Shown piece by piece: positions 1 to 6,962 of a stretch of 19,250 nucleotides of DNA. The notes beneath the pieces were generated by a model. It had not been told where the DNA came from and did not search any database. It saw only the letters and a list, made by a program, of their open reading frames with translations. The stretch covers positions 1-19,250 of the forward strand of contig CAYLZN010000080.1 in assembly GCA_964387935.1 (NCBI GenBank), written 5' to 3'. This DNA is from CAYLZN01 sp964387935 (GTDB lineage: Bacteria > Acidobacteriota > Vicinamibacteria > Vicinamibacterales > JAFNAJ01). The translations under genes were made by a program, and so were the position numbers. Positions within the stretch are counted from its first letter, which is position 1. Each line of letters begins with the position of its first letter.

Positions 1-1064
1 CCCACGCTACGCTCCGGATCCACCACGAGCGCTTCCTGCGCGAGTTCGCCTTGCGCGGCGACATCGGGGCGGGCGAATCGTACATGGCCGGTGACTGGAC
101 CTCGGACGACCTGCCCCGGTTCGTCGAGTTGGTCATCCTGAACCAGCACGCCGTGAGCACCGAGTCGCGGCTCACGTCGTTACTGAACCTGCCAAACGAC
201 CTGATGCACTTCGCCCGGACGAACACGCGCGCGGGCAGCCGACGCAACATCCGGAGGCACTACGACCTGAGCAACGACTTCTTCGCGCTGTTCCTCGACG
301 CCTCGATGACCTACTCTGCCGCTGTCTTCGACCATCCTGGCGAGTCGCTGACGCAGGCGCAGGAGCGGAAGTTCGCGCGATTCGGCGAGGGACTCGCGCT
401 CGGACCGGACGACCACGTGCTGGAGATCGGCTGCGGCTGGGGCGCGTTCGCCATGTTCGCCGCGCGAACGTACGGGTGCCGCGTGACCGGCGTCACCATC
501 TCGCGCGAGCAGCACGCGCTCGCGCGCGAACGCATCGCCGCGGCTGGCCTTGCCGACCGCATCGACGTCCGCCTGTGCGACTACCGCGACATCGAGAGCT
601 GCTACAGCAAGATCGTGTCGATCGAGATGCTCGAAGCCGTGGGGCGCGCGCGGTGGCCCGCGTTCTTCGAGACGTGCCACGAGCGCCTGGCGCCGGGAGG
701 GCTGGTCGGCATCCAGGTCATCACCATCCCGGACCACCGGTTCGACGACTACGCGCGTCACTGCGACTGGATCCAGAAGTACATCTTTCCCGGCGGTCTC
801 CTGCCGTCGCTCGGCGAGCTCTGCCAGGCCATGAAGGCGCGCACGCCCCTGGCGGTGCAGCGCGTCGAGGACATCGGGCCGCACTATGCCGAGACGCTGG
901 CCTGCTGGCGGCAGGCGTTCCTCGCTCGCCTGCCCGAGGTGCGCGCCCTGGGCTTCGACGAGCGCTTCATCCGCATGTGGGACTTCTATCTGGCCACGTG
1001 CGAGGCCGGCTTCCGGGCACGCGCTCTGGGAGACCTGCAGCTCATCCTGGGTCGCGCGAGGTGA
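1..1064 (+). CDS. Cyclopropane-fatty-acyl-phospholipid synthase family methyltransferase (5' partial)
   Basis: SAM-dependent methyltransferase of the CFA synthase family, which acts on unsaturated acyl chains of membrane phospholipids. The reading frame is already open at base 3, so the true start lies outside the window; 353 codons are visible. Family landmarks in order: GESYMAGDW, HYDLSNDFF, the SAM-binding motif LEIGCGWGAF, GVTISREQ, and the C-terminal FRARALGDLQL. Oddities: where E. coli Cfa has its active-site Cys (YSC) this protein has YSA, and the region of the conserved His (LHTI in E. coli) reads IQVITI. The Glu in IEMLEAVG and the Tyr in PHYAETL are kept. This resembles the divergent CFA-like branch associated with methyl-branched or furan fatty acids, so cyclopropanation itself is not certain. 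It converges on the next gene with one base between the stop codons. Confidence 0.9.
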   Translation, partial: HATLRIHHERFLREFALRGDIGAGESYMAGDWTSDDLPRFVELVILNQHAVSTESRLTSLLNLPNDLMHFARTNTRAGSRRNIRRHYDLSNDFFALFLDASMTYSAAVFDHPGESLTQAQERKFARFGEGLALGPDDHVLEIGCGWGAFAMFAARTYGCRVTGVTISREQHALARERIAAAGLADRIDVRLCDYRDIESCYSKIVSIEMLEAVGRARWPAFFETCHERLAPGGLVGIQVITIPDHRFDDYARHCDWIQKYIFPGGLLPSLGELCQAMKARTPLAVQRVEDIGPHYAETLACWRQAFLARLPEVRALGFDERFIRMWDFYLATCEAGFRARALGDLQLILGRAR

Positions 1065-1065
1065 G

Positions 1066-1791
1066 TCAGGGCCGCACGAGGAGATCCGCCACGAGCGGAA
1101 GGTGATCCGACGCCACGAGCGCCGTGCGGCTGCGGGGCTGCTCGACGCCTGCCACGCGCACGTCCCCACGATAGTAGATGTGGTCCAGTTGCAGCAGCGG
1201 CAGGACCCCGGGATAGCTCCGGCGGCGTCGCGCCGGCTGTTCTGCATCGGCGCTGTCGCAGAGGCGGTTCATCATGTCGGTCACGAGCCCGCGCGTCCAC
1301 TCGTTGAAGTCGCCCATGATGATGCGGGGGCCACGCACGCGCCGGTCCGTGAGGATCGCCGACAGACGCCCGGCCTGGTAGCGCCGCTCGAGAACGGCCG
1401 TTCCCAGATGCACGTTGTAGACGTGGACGATGCCACCGCCGGGCAGGTGGACGTCGGCGCGCTGGGCGCATCGTGGCTCGCAGGTCCGCCACGTGAGCGA
1501 CGACTGGGCGTGGTGGACGATCGGGTGCCGGCTGAGGATCACGTTGCCGAACAGGTGCTGGCGGTAGCGGCGGGTGGGTGCCATCACCCAGCCCAGTCCG
1601 AGCTGGGCACCGAGTTCCTCGGCCTGGCCGCGCCCTCCGGGACCGGCTCCGACGACCTCCTGGAGCGCGACAAGGTCAGCACCGATCGCTTGCAGGACCG
1701 CGGCGATTCGGTCGGGACGGACGCGCCGGTCGAGCCCCTGGCACCGATGGATGTTGTAGGTCGCGACGCGGAGGTGCAGGTAACGGGACAT
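1066..1791 (-). CDS. Endonuclease/exonuclease/phosphatase family protein
   Basis: A 241-residue metal-dependent phosphodiesterase-fold (DNase I-like/EEP) enzyme. The full motif set is visible, counting from the chosen ATG: TYNIH (Asn13), LVALQEV (Glu45), VYNVHLG (His128), GDFNEW (Asp161, Asn163), LDHIYY (Asp203) and SDHLP (Asp229, His230), so it should be catalytically competent. The substrate cannot be told: members hydrolyse nucleic acids, phosphoinositides or sphingomyelin. No signal peptide is seen. The start is the ATG at 1791 because conservation begins there; an upstream in-frame GTG at 1848 would overlap the divergent gene's promoter region. No Shine-Dalgarno sequence precedes it (the upstream bases read CCTCCTCCC), and a TATCAT -10-like box lies 21 bases upstream. 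Confidence 0.88.
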   Translation of the reverse strand: MSRYLHLRVATYNIHRCQGLDRRVRPDRIAAVLQAIGADLVALQEVVGAGPGGRGQAEELGAQLGLGWVMAPTRRYRQHLFGNVILSRHPIVHHAQSSLTWRTCEPRCAQRADVHLPGGGIVHVYNVHLGTAVLERRYQAGRLSAILTDRRVRGPRIIMGDFNEWTRGLVTDMMNRLCDSADAEQPARRRRSYPGVLPLLQLDHIYYRGDVRVAGVEQPRSRTALVASDHLPLVADLLVRP

Positions 1792-1811
1792 GGGAGGAGG
1801 CCGGACGTCGC

Positions 1812-1818
1812 TATGATA
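1812..1818. promoter_or_regulatory. Candidate bidirectional -10 element
   Basis: The 7-bp stretch TATGATA gives TATGAT on the plus strand (1812-1817) and TATCAT on the minus strand (1818-1813), each one mismatch from TATAAT. It sits between the divergent genes starting at 1791 (minus) and 1860 (plus), in otherwise GC-rich DNA. No convincing -35 was found on either side. The promoter call is inference from sequence. Confidence 0.45.
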
Positions 1819-1859
1819 TGGCGGGTGGCGTGGCACGGCTGCACCCACCGAGAGGCGCC

Positions 1860-2162
1860 ATGGCTCGACTCAAGTCCGAAATCCAGGTTCCCTGCCCCTG
1901 CTGCGGGGCCCATCTCACGTTCGACACCAACCACCGCCGGATCGTCCGGCACGAGCAGCCAGAGCGTGGCGACAAGCCGGAACTGGGCGAGGCGCAGCGC
2001 ATCCTGGAGCAGGCGGCGGAGCGACGCGAGGCGATGTTCCGCGACTCGTTCGAAGCCGAGAAGACGCGGGGTGACGCGCTCGCCAAGCGGTTCGAGGAGG
2101 CCCTCAAGCAGGCGAAGAAGGAGCCGGTCACCAAGCCGCTTCGTGACTGGGAGCTCGACTAG
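1860..2162 (+). CDS. Small zinc-ribbon protein, function unknown
   Basis: A 100-residue protein with an N-terminal zinc-ribbon half (CPCCG, Cys pair near residues 11-14) followed by a charged, Glu/Arg/Lys-rich helix that is probably a coiled coil (about residues 40-85). I see only one cysteine cluster, so metal binding would need dimerisation or other ligands. The start ATG at 1860 is preceded at 5 bases by GAGAGG. An in-frame ATG at 1818 touches the -10-like box, which argues against it. The TAG stop (2160-2162) shares bases with the stop of the opposing gene. I do not recognise a specific family; a cytosolic accessory role is the most that can be said. Confidence 0.7.
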   Translation: MARLKSEIQVPCPCCGAHLTFDTNHRRIVRHEQPERGDKPELGEAQRILEQAAERREAMFRDSFEAEKTRGDALAKRFEEALKQAKKEPVTKPLRDWELD

Positions 2163-2839
2163 CGTCGGCGGCCGGCCAGGAACTCGCGGGGGACCGGAGT
2201 CCAGCGGTCGCGATTCCGGTAGATCTCGACGGGTTTGCGGTCGCCGTGTGCACGCCGGAATGCGAGGTACGCCTCGCGAAGGCGTCGAATCCGCGCGCGT
2301 GAGATGCGGATCGCGCGATGGGGGACGTCGATCAGCATCTGCTCGACCTTCCACACGTTGCGCGGCGAGAATCTCCAGTCGTAGCCGTCCATTTCCTCGT
2401 CGAGGTTCACCACCGCGTAGCCCTTGATGGCGCCCGTGTGGTCGACGTACGGATCCACGTAGCTCAGGGCCAGGTCCCGCGGGCGCCTGAACACCGGTCG
2501 CCGGCCGTGCAGGCCCGGATCACGCGACCGCGCCACCGAGCCCCACCGCCCGGCCCGGTCGTACACGAAGATGACGTGGTCGAGCCGATCGACCGACTCG
2601 AAGCTCAGGACGAGCGGCGGGTAGCCGTGCTGCTCGAGCACCGTCGCCGCAAACAACGCCGCCTCGAGGCAATGTGCGGTGCGACGCCGGACGACTTCGC
2701 GGAAACTGCGCAGCGTCGTGCCCGAGGCCTCCGTGTTGTAGGGCAGCGCGTTCAGGTAGGCCTGCACGGCGGCGGGCGAGCGCAGGCGCTCGACGAGCTC
2801 GCGTTCGGCCGGGCGGAACTGGTCCCGCGTGGGCCGCAT
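2159..2839 (-). CDS. Papain/transglutaminase-like fold protein, hypothetical
   Basis: A 226-residue protein with a plausible Cys-His catalytic pair of the transglutaminase-like superfamily: HCLEAALFAA (Cys57 at the start of a helix) and LDHVIFVY (His88 in a strand), followed by a possible acidic residue in SYVDPY. No signal peptide or membrane segment is visible. Its ATG overlaps the stop codon of the copper lipoprotein gene (TGATG on the minus strand), so the two are co-transcribed and probably translationally coupled. The fold is inferred from motif spacing only; the substrate is unknown, and it may be a cysteine peptidase, an amidase or inactive. Confidence 0.65.
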   Translation of the reverse strand: MRPTRDQFRPAERELVERLRSPAAVQAYLNALPYNTEASGTTLRSFREVVRRRTAHCLEAALFAATVLEQHGYPPLVLSFESVDRLDHVIFVYDRAGRWGSVARSRDPGLHGRRPVFRRPRDLALSYVDPYVDHTGAIKGYAVVNLDEEMDGYDWRFSPRNVWKVEQMLIDVPHRAIRISRARIRRLREAYLAFRRAHGDRKPVEIYRNRDRWTPVPREFLAGRRR

Positions 2840-3714
2840 CAGGACGTCAGGATCGCCGCCAACTGGGAGAGCAGCTGCTCGGGTGTCCAGTCCCCCCCGT
2901 TCAGGATGGTCACGAGGCGGCCGTCAGGCGCCAGGATGGCGGTCCGCAGGTTGTGCACGATCTCGAGGGTGCCGGCGTCCTCCCGGACGATGGAGACGCC
3001 GAACCGGGTGGCGAAGCGCTCGATGGTGTCCTGGTCGGCGGTCACGAAGTGCCACGACGAGGCGTCCGCGCCGATGCTCGCCATGTGCTGCTTCATGACC
3101 GGCGGTGTGTCGAAGGCCGGGTCGAACGACACCGACACGAACTGCACCCGACCCTCGAGCGAGGGCCGGGCGGCCACCAACCGCTGGGCCGCGAGGAAGT
3201 GCCGGTCCATGCGCGGGCAGAAGTTGGGCAGCGGACACCGGGTGTAGATGAAGGTCAGCGCGACCGCCTTGCCACGAGCCGCCGCGAGTGAGAACGGCTG
3301 GCCGTTCTGATCAACGAAGGCCTCGTCGGGGACCGCCTGGCCCGGCTCCAGGAGCTCCGGCGCCGGCCGCGCCGGCGCTGAGGCCGAGCCGGAGGCGCCC
3401 GCCTCGCTCTCCTCGACCTCCGCGTGGCCGACCTTCTTCAGGCCGATGAGCCACGCGTCGGTGTCGGTGACCACCAGCGTGGCGGCCACGACATCCCCAC
3501 GCCCGAGCCCGGCGAGCTCGGCCGCGTCCTTGACGCCGAACGACATGGTCATCGCGGCCATATAGCCGGGGATTTCCTCGTGCGAGATGCGGACCTCCCG
3601 GATGTCGGGGCGGACTGCCAGCACCTGTCCCCGAAGGGGATATTCCTTTTGTGCCGGGGCCTGGCCGCAGGCCGTGGCGAGCAGCAGCACCGGGAGGGCG
3701 AACGTCCGTTTCAT
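2839..3714 (-). CDS. CusF-like/SCO1-SenC fusion copper-binding lipoprotein
   Basis: A 291-residue envelope protein. Residues 1-16 form a signal peptide ending in a possible lipobox (LLATAC, Cys16). Residues 25-95 form a CusF-like copper-binding domain with HEEIPGYMAAMTMSF; His45, Met55 and Met57 match the His and two Met ligands of CusF. An Ala/Pro/Glu-rich linker (about 97-125) leads to a SCO1/SenC thioredoxin-fold domain (126-291). Its metal site is TRCPLPNFCP (Cys160, Cys166; six residues apart rather than four) with His254 in IVHNLRT. SCO proteins deliver copper to the CuA site of cytochrome oxidase, so the role is probably periplasmic copper handling for respiration. Start ATG 3714 was chosen because the signal peptide begins there; an in-frame TTG at 3750 is less likely. 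No Shine-Dalgarno sequence is seen. Confidence 0.9.
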   Translation of the reverse strand: MKRTFALPVLLLATACGQAPAQKEYPLRGQVLAVRPDIREVRISHEEIPGYMAAMTMSFGVKDAAELAGLGRGDVVAATLVVTDTDAWLIGLKKVGHAEVEESEAGASGSASAPARPAPELLEPGQAVPDEAFVDQNGQPFSLAAARGKAVALTFIYTRCPLPNFCPRMDRHFLAAQRLVAARPSLEGRVQFVSVSFDPAFDTPPVMKQHMASIGADASSWHFVTADQDTIERFATRFGVSIVREDAGTLEIVHNLRTAILAPDGRLVTILNGGDWTPEQLLSQLAAILTS

Positions 3715-3721
3715 GCGCACT

Positions 3722-3734
3722 ATTCTGGTATACT
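3722..3734. promoter_or_regulatory. Candidate divergent promoter element (CusF-SCO1 / RRM)
   Basis: On the plus strand TGGTATACT (3726-3734) fits an extended -10 (TGn plus TATACT) for the RRM gene, giving a leader of about 100 nt. On the minus strand CAGAAT (3727-3722) lies 7 bases before the SCO1 ATG and 17 bases after a TTGGAA -35-like box (3750-3745), so that transcript could be leaderless. Inferred from sequence only. Confidence 0.45.
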
Positions 3735-3845
3735 TCCGCAGACCTTCCAAACGAGTCCGGCCGGCCCCGGCGCCAGCCCCATCTCGGAGCTGCGTCGCGT
3801 CATGGTCGTCGGGGTCCCGGCGCCGTGCGGGTGCGAGAGGCGAGC

Positions 3846-4160
3846 ATGGGGCGAAGACTGTATGTAGGCAACCTGCCGTTCAAGACCACCAATGAGGACC
3901 TGACGGCCCTGTTCTCTCAGGCCGGGCCTGTGACGGACGTCCAGGTCATGCGGGACCTGGGCACTGGCCGGGCTCGCGGGTTCGCATTCGTCGAAATGGC
4001 CAGCGACGACGGCGCGCAGAAGGCCATCGCGGACTTCCATCAGTTCATGCTCGATGGCCGTGCGCTCGTCGTGAACGAGGCGCGTCCGCGAGCGGCCCGC
4101 CCTGGCGGCGAGCGCGAGAGCCACGGGTTCCGCGGCGGCGGGCAGCAGCCCCGCTGGTAA
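3846..4160 (+). CDS. RRM-domain RNA-binding protein
   Basis: A 104-residue single-RRM protein of the bacterial glycine-rich, cyanobacterial Rbp-like type. RNP2 is LYVGNL (residues 5-10) and RNP1 is RGFAFVEM (44-51), both with the aromatic residues used for single-stranded RNA binding. The domain covers about residues 3-80; the tail (85-104) is rich in Arg and Gly. Relatives are often cold- or stress-induced, cytosolic RNA chaperones. The ATG at 3846 has GAGAGG five bases upstream, and RNP2 starts right after it, which fixes the start. It is probably monocistronic: its own candidate promoter lies around 3729 with a leader near 100 nt, and a hairpin follows the stop. Confidence 0.92.
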   Translation: MGRRLYVGNLPFKTTNEDLTALFSQAGPVTDVQVMRDLGTGRARGFAFVEMASDDGAQKAIADFHQFMLDGRALVVNEARPRAARPGGERESHGFRGGGQQPRW

Positions 4161-4164
4161 CCGT

Positions 4165-4187
4165 CGAGCCCGGCGTTTCCAGGCTCG
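4165..4187 (+). terminator. Hairpin downstream of the RRM gene
   Basis: Inverted repeat CGAGCC...GGCTCG with two further G-C pairs inside after a one-base mismatch, starting 5 bases after the stop. There is no T-tract, so it is at most a weak terminator or an mRNA 3'-end stabiliser. Confidence 0.4.
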
Positions 4188-4226
4188 GGCCCCGCTGGCC
4201 GATCCCGGTCGCCACGGGAGGCGTTC

Positions 4227-4937
4227 GTGCGCGTGCACACCGGCACTTCAGGCTACAACCACGCGGAATGGCGGGGTCGCTTCTATCCGGAGCGGATGCC
4301 GCCGGCCGCCATGCTCGAGTACTACGCATCGCAGTTCCAGTCGGTGGAGATCAATGCGTCGTTCTATCGCATGCCGACCGCGGCCCTGCTGGACTCCTGG
4401 GCGGCGCGCGTTCCGGAGACGTTCACGTTCAGCCTGAAGGCGCCGCGGCGCCTCACCCACGACCGGCGGCTCAGGGACTGCGCGGACCCGCTGCGCGCCT
4501 TCTGCGGCGCGGCCGCGACCCTGGGCCCGCGGCTCGGCGTCCTCCTGTTCCAGTTGCCGCCCAATCTCAAGGTGGACGTGGATCGTCTGGCGGCGTTCGT
4601 GGACCTGCTGCCTCCGGGGGCCCGCGCCGCGTTCGAGTTCCGCCACGAGTCGTGGTGGGACGCCGCCGTGTTCGACCTGCTGAGGGCGCGCAACGTCGCC
4701 CTGTGCGTGGCTGACAGCGAGGACCGGCGCACGCCCCTCGTGGCGACAGCCAGCTTCGGCTACCTGCGGCTTCGCGACGAGGGGTACACCGAAGCACAGC
4801 TCGGCGCGTGGGCCGGGGAGGTCGTCGGCCAGGCGGCGTGGAGCGACGCGTTCGTCTACTTCAAGCACGAAGACGAAGCGCTCGGACCGGATTTCGCACA
4901 GCGGTTCAGGCAACACCTGCCGGAGTCGTCGCGCTAG
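4227..4937 (+). CDS. DUF72 (YecE-like) family protein
   Basis: A 236-residue TIM-barrel-like protein of the DUF72/YecE family, whose biochemical role is unsettled. Family hallmarks: the N-terminal TGTSGYNHAEWRGRFYP, the VEINASFYRMP segment, FSLKAPRRLTH, the LLFQLPPNLK strand, FEFRHESWW, and the C-terminal YFKHEDEALGP. Length is normal. The GTG start has a clear GGGAGG site five bases upstream. Its last 32 bases overlap the 3' end of the opposing hydrolase gene. Confidence 0.92.
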   Translation: MRVHTGTSGYNHAEWRGRFYPERMPPAAMLEYYASQFQSVEINASFYRMPTAALLDSWAARVPETFTFSLKAPRRLTHDRRLRDCADPLRAFCGAAATLGPRLGVLLFQLPPNLKVDVDRLAAFVDLLPPGARAAFEFRHESWWDAAVFDLLRARNVALCVADSEDRRTPLVATASFGYLRLRDEGYTEAQLGAWAGEVVGQAAWSDAFVYFKHEDEALGPDFAQRFRQHLPESSR

Positions 4938-5940
4938 GGGACGTCCGGGCGACCGGGGGCTCGCGCAGGTACGGTTCGACGAAGCCGACCGCCGCCTCCT
5001 CAGCCCAGTATCCGTCGTAGGCGCCGCGGGCGCGCTCGACGAACCCGCAATGGCCCCCCTCCGCCTCGATTCGCACCGTGAGGCTCGCGTGGTCCCGCAG
5101 GGAGGGCGTCGAGAACTGTTCCGGGGGCACGAACGGATCGTTGGCGGCCGAGAGAATCAGCGTCGGGACCGCGATCCGGTCGGCCACGCGGATGCTGCTG
5201 GCCTGGTGGTAGTAGTGCTCTGCGGTGCCGAAGCCGAAGTGCGGCGCCGTGTAGAGATCGTCGAACGCGCGCACCGAGCGGATCCGGCTCAACGGCGCCT
5301 TGTAGAAGAAGTGCGGGAAGAGCCTGATCTTCCGGCGCATCCGCGCCTTGAGGTTCCGGACGAAATTCCACTCGTAGAGCCGGTTGGCCGGGCGTTCGAG
5401 CGCGGTCACGCAGGAGGCGAGGTCCATCGTGGGCGAGACGGCCGCGGCGGCGCACAGCGCGCGCGGTCCGTGCCTCCCGTACTCCCCTGCCAGCTTCAGT
5501 GTCAGGTTGCCCCCCAGCGAATAGCCGACGACGGCGAGGCGCTCGAGACGGTCGACGTCGATCAGTTCCTCGAGCACGAGGCGCGGATCCTGTGTGAGCC
5601 CGGAGTGGTACAGCGTGGCCGAGAGGTGTTCCGTGCTGCCACAATTGCGCTGGTTCAGCAGGACCACGTTCATGCCGCGCGCAAAGGCCTTGTCGGCGAG
5701 ACCCTGCATGTAGTGAGCGTTGGCCGAGCCTTCGAGGCCGTGCAGCGCGAGCAGGGTGGCAGCCGATCGCTTCTTCGGCTGCCAGTAGCACAGCGCGAGG
5801 ACACGGGCGTTTGAGGCCACGTCGAAGTAGCGCAGCTCGGGGGGCGGCAGACGCGGGAAGCGGCGGGCCCGGGCCCAGGCGTAGACCGTCATGCGGTGAC
5901 CGCCGGCCCAGCCGGCGAGGGGGACGTAATTCTCGTGCAC
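4906..5940 (-). CDS. YheT-type alpha/beta hydrolase
   Basis: A 344-residue serine hydrolase of the YheT/ABHD1-3 group. Visible catalytic elements: oxyanion-side LHGLEGS (66-72), nucleophile elbow GYSLGGN with Ser141, acid Asp268 in AANDPFVPP, and His297 in EGGHCGF. NQRNCGSTEHLS (96-107) corresponds to the conserved Asn-x-Arg-(Gly/Asn)-Cys block of the family. Members act on acyl esters or lipids; the substrate is not known here. The start is the GTG at 5940, 6 bases after a TCTAAT box and with no Shine-Dalgarno sequence, suggesting a leaderless mRNA; an ATG at 5892 is the alternative. The 3' end overlaps the DUF72 gene by 32 bases. Confidence 0.9.
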   Translation of the reverse strand: MHENYVPLAGWAGGHRMTVYAWARARRFPRLPPPELRYFDVASNARVLALCYWQPKKRSAATLLALHGLEGSANAHYMQGLADKAFARGMNVVLLNQRNCGSTEHLSATLYHSGLTQDPRLVLEELIDVDRLERLAVVGYSLGGNLTLKLAGEYGRHGPRALCAAAAVSPTMDLASCVTALERPANRLYEWNFVRNLKARMRRKIRLFPHFFYKAPLSRIRSVRAFDDLYTAPHFGFGTAEHYYHQASSIRVADRIAVPTLILSAANDPFVPPEQFSTPSLRDHASLTVRIEAEGGHCGFVERARGAYDGYWAEEAAVGFVEPYLREPPVARTSPSATTPAGVA

Positions 5941-5946
5941 GGCGCC

Positions 5947-5954
5947 ATTAGAAT
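5947..5954. promoter_or_regulatory. Candidate overlapping divergent -10 boxes (leaderless)
   Basis: Only 20 bases separate the GTG at 5940 (minus) from the ATG at 5961 (plus). In the middle, ATTAGAAT holds TAGAAT on the plus strand (5949-5954) and TCTAAT on the minus strand (5952-5947). Each is one mismatch from TATAAT and ends exactly 6 bases before its start codon. Neither gene has a Shine-Dalgarno sequence. This geometry would start both RNAs at or very near the start codon. Confidence 0.55.
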
Positions 5955-5960
5955 AGCGCG

Positions 5961-6920
5961 ATGAGACTGGCGACGTTCCTGCCCGCGGGCCTTGCCCACG
6001 CCGGGTCCAGTCCTGACTGGCGCGTCGGCCTCGTCGTCGCGGGCGGGCGCGTCGTCATCGATGCCGCCCGGGCCTTGTCGTGGTGGCGGCCCACGAGCGG
6101 ACTGGAGCCACCCTCGAATGCCCTGGCCTGGTACGACACCACCGCCCCCTGGTTCACGGCCCTGCTGCGGCTGCACGAGGTGCTCGACGTCGATGAGCGT
6201 CTCCTCGTCCACCTGCGCGTGGCGGGCTTCGTGACGGACCTGCACGCGTGCGTGCTCGGCAGCCCCGTCCCACGACCAGGCAAGATCATCGCGGTCGGGC
6301 TCAACTACCGCGACCACGCCGCTGAGGCACGGATGGAGGTTCCCGTATCGCCGATCATCTTCGCGAAGTTCCCGACGGCGGTCATCGGGTCTGGTGGGGC
6401 GATCGTGCTGCCGCCTGGGGCCTCGCGGGTGGACTACGAAGCCGAACTGGCGGTGGTCATCGGCCGCCGCGCGCGCGGCGTCGCGGCCGGCGCGGCGCTC
6501 GAGGTCGTGCTGGGCTACATGAATGCCAACGATGTCAGCGAGCGCGACTTTCAGAAGCGCGACGGCCAGTGGGTCCGCGCCAAGTCCTGCGATACCTTCG
6601 CTCCGCTCGGTCCGTGGATCGTCACGGCCGACGAGGTCGCCGACCCGAACGATCTCGCCATCCAGTTGCGCCGCAACGGCGAGGTGTTGCAGTCGTCTCG
6701 CACGTCCCACTTCGTGTTCACGGTGCAGCAACTCATCGAGTTCCTCACCGCGACGATGACGCTGGAGCCGGGGGACGTGGTGCTCACCGGCACCCCGCCC
6801 GGTGTGGGCTTCGCGCGGCGACCGCCGGTGTTCCTGCAGCCCGGGGATCGTCTCGAGGTCGAGATCCAGGGGCTCGGGATCCTCGTGAACGAGGTGGCCG
6901 CCGACCGCGTGATACCATGA
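5961..6920 (+). CDS. Fumarylacetoacetate hydrolase (FAH) family protein
   Basis: A 319-residue protein with a divergent N-terminal part (1-100) and a complete FAH catalytic domain (105-315). The metal ligands of the family are present: Glu160 and Glu162 in DYEAELAVVIG and Asp191 in NANDVSERD; GLNYRDHAAEA (113-123) and TGTPPGVGF near the C terminus are also typical. Close families cleave or decarboxylate 2-oxo acids (acylpyruvase, oxaloacetate decarboxylase, 2-hydroxyhepta-2,4-diene-1,7-dioate isomerase). Because aconitase lies 42 bases downstream in the same direction, an acylpyruvate or oxaloacetate substrate is an attractive guess, but it is only context. There is no Shine-Dalgarno sequence; TAGAAT sits 6 bases before the ATG. 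Confidence 0.9.
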   Translation: MRLATFLPAGLAHAGSSPDWRVGLVVAGGRVVIDAARALSWWRPTSGLEPPSNALAWYDTTAPWFTALLRLHEVLDVDERLLVHLRVAGFVTDLHACVLGSPVPRPGKIIAVGLNYRDHAAEARMEVPVSPIIFAKFPTAVIGSGGAIVLPPGASRVDYEAELAVVIGRRARGVAAGAALEVVLGYMNANDVSERDFQKRDGQWVRAKSCDTFAPLGPWIVTADEVADPNDLAIQLRRNGEVLQSSRTSHFVFTVQQLIEFLTATMTLEPGDVVLTGTPPGVGFARRPPVFLQPGDRLEVEIQGLGILVNEVAADRVIP

Positions 6921-6962
6921 GCCGTTTATCGCCTCGCCAGGCCTCATTCGAGGGATACCGCC

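Noticed and set aside
180..1247. Minus-strand open frame opposite the CFA-like gene
   Set aside because: It overlaps two recognisable genes, has biased Arg/Glu/Val composition and no motif.
1791..1800. GGGAGGAGG as a Shine-Dalgarno site for the plus-strand gene at 1860
   Set aside because: It is about 60 bases from the ATG and upstream of the -10-like box; a proper GAGAGG lies 5 bases before the ATG.
886..2427. Plus-strand open frame spanning the EEP, zinc-ribbon and papain-like genes
   Set aside because: It is a frame shadow: Arg/Ser/Pro-rich, with no family signature, and contradicted by three supported genes.
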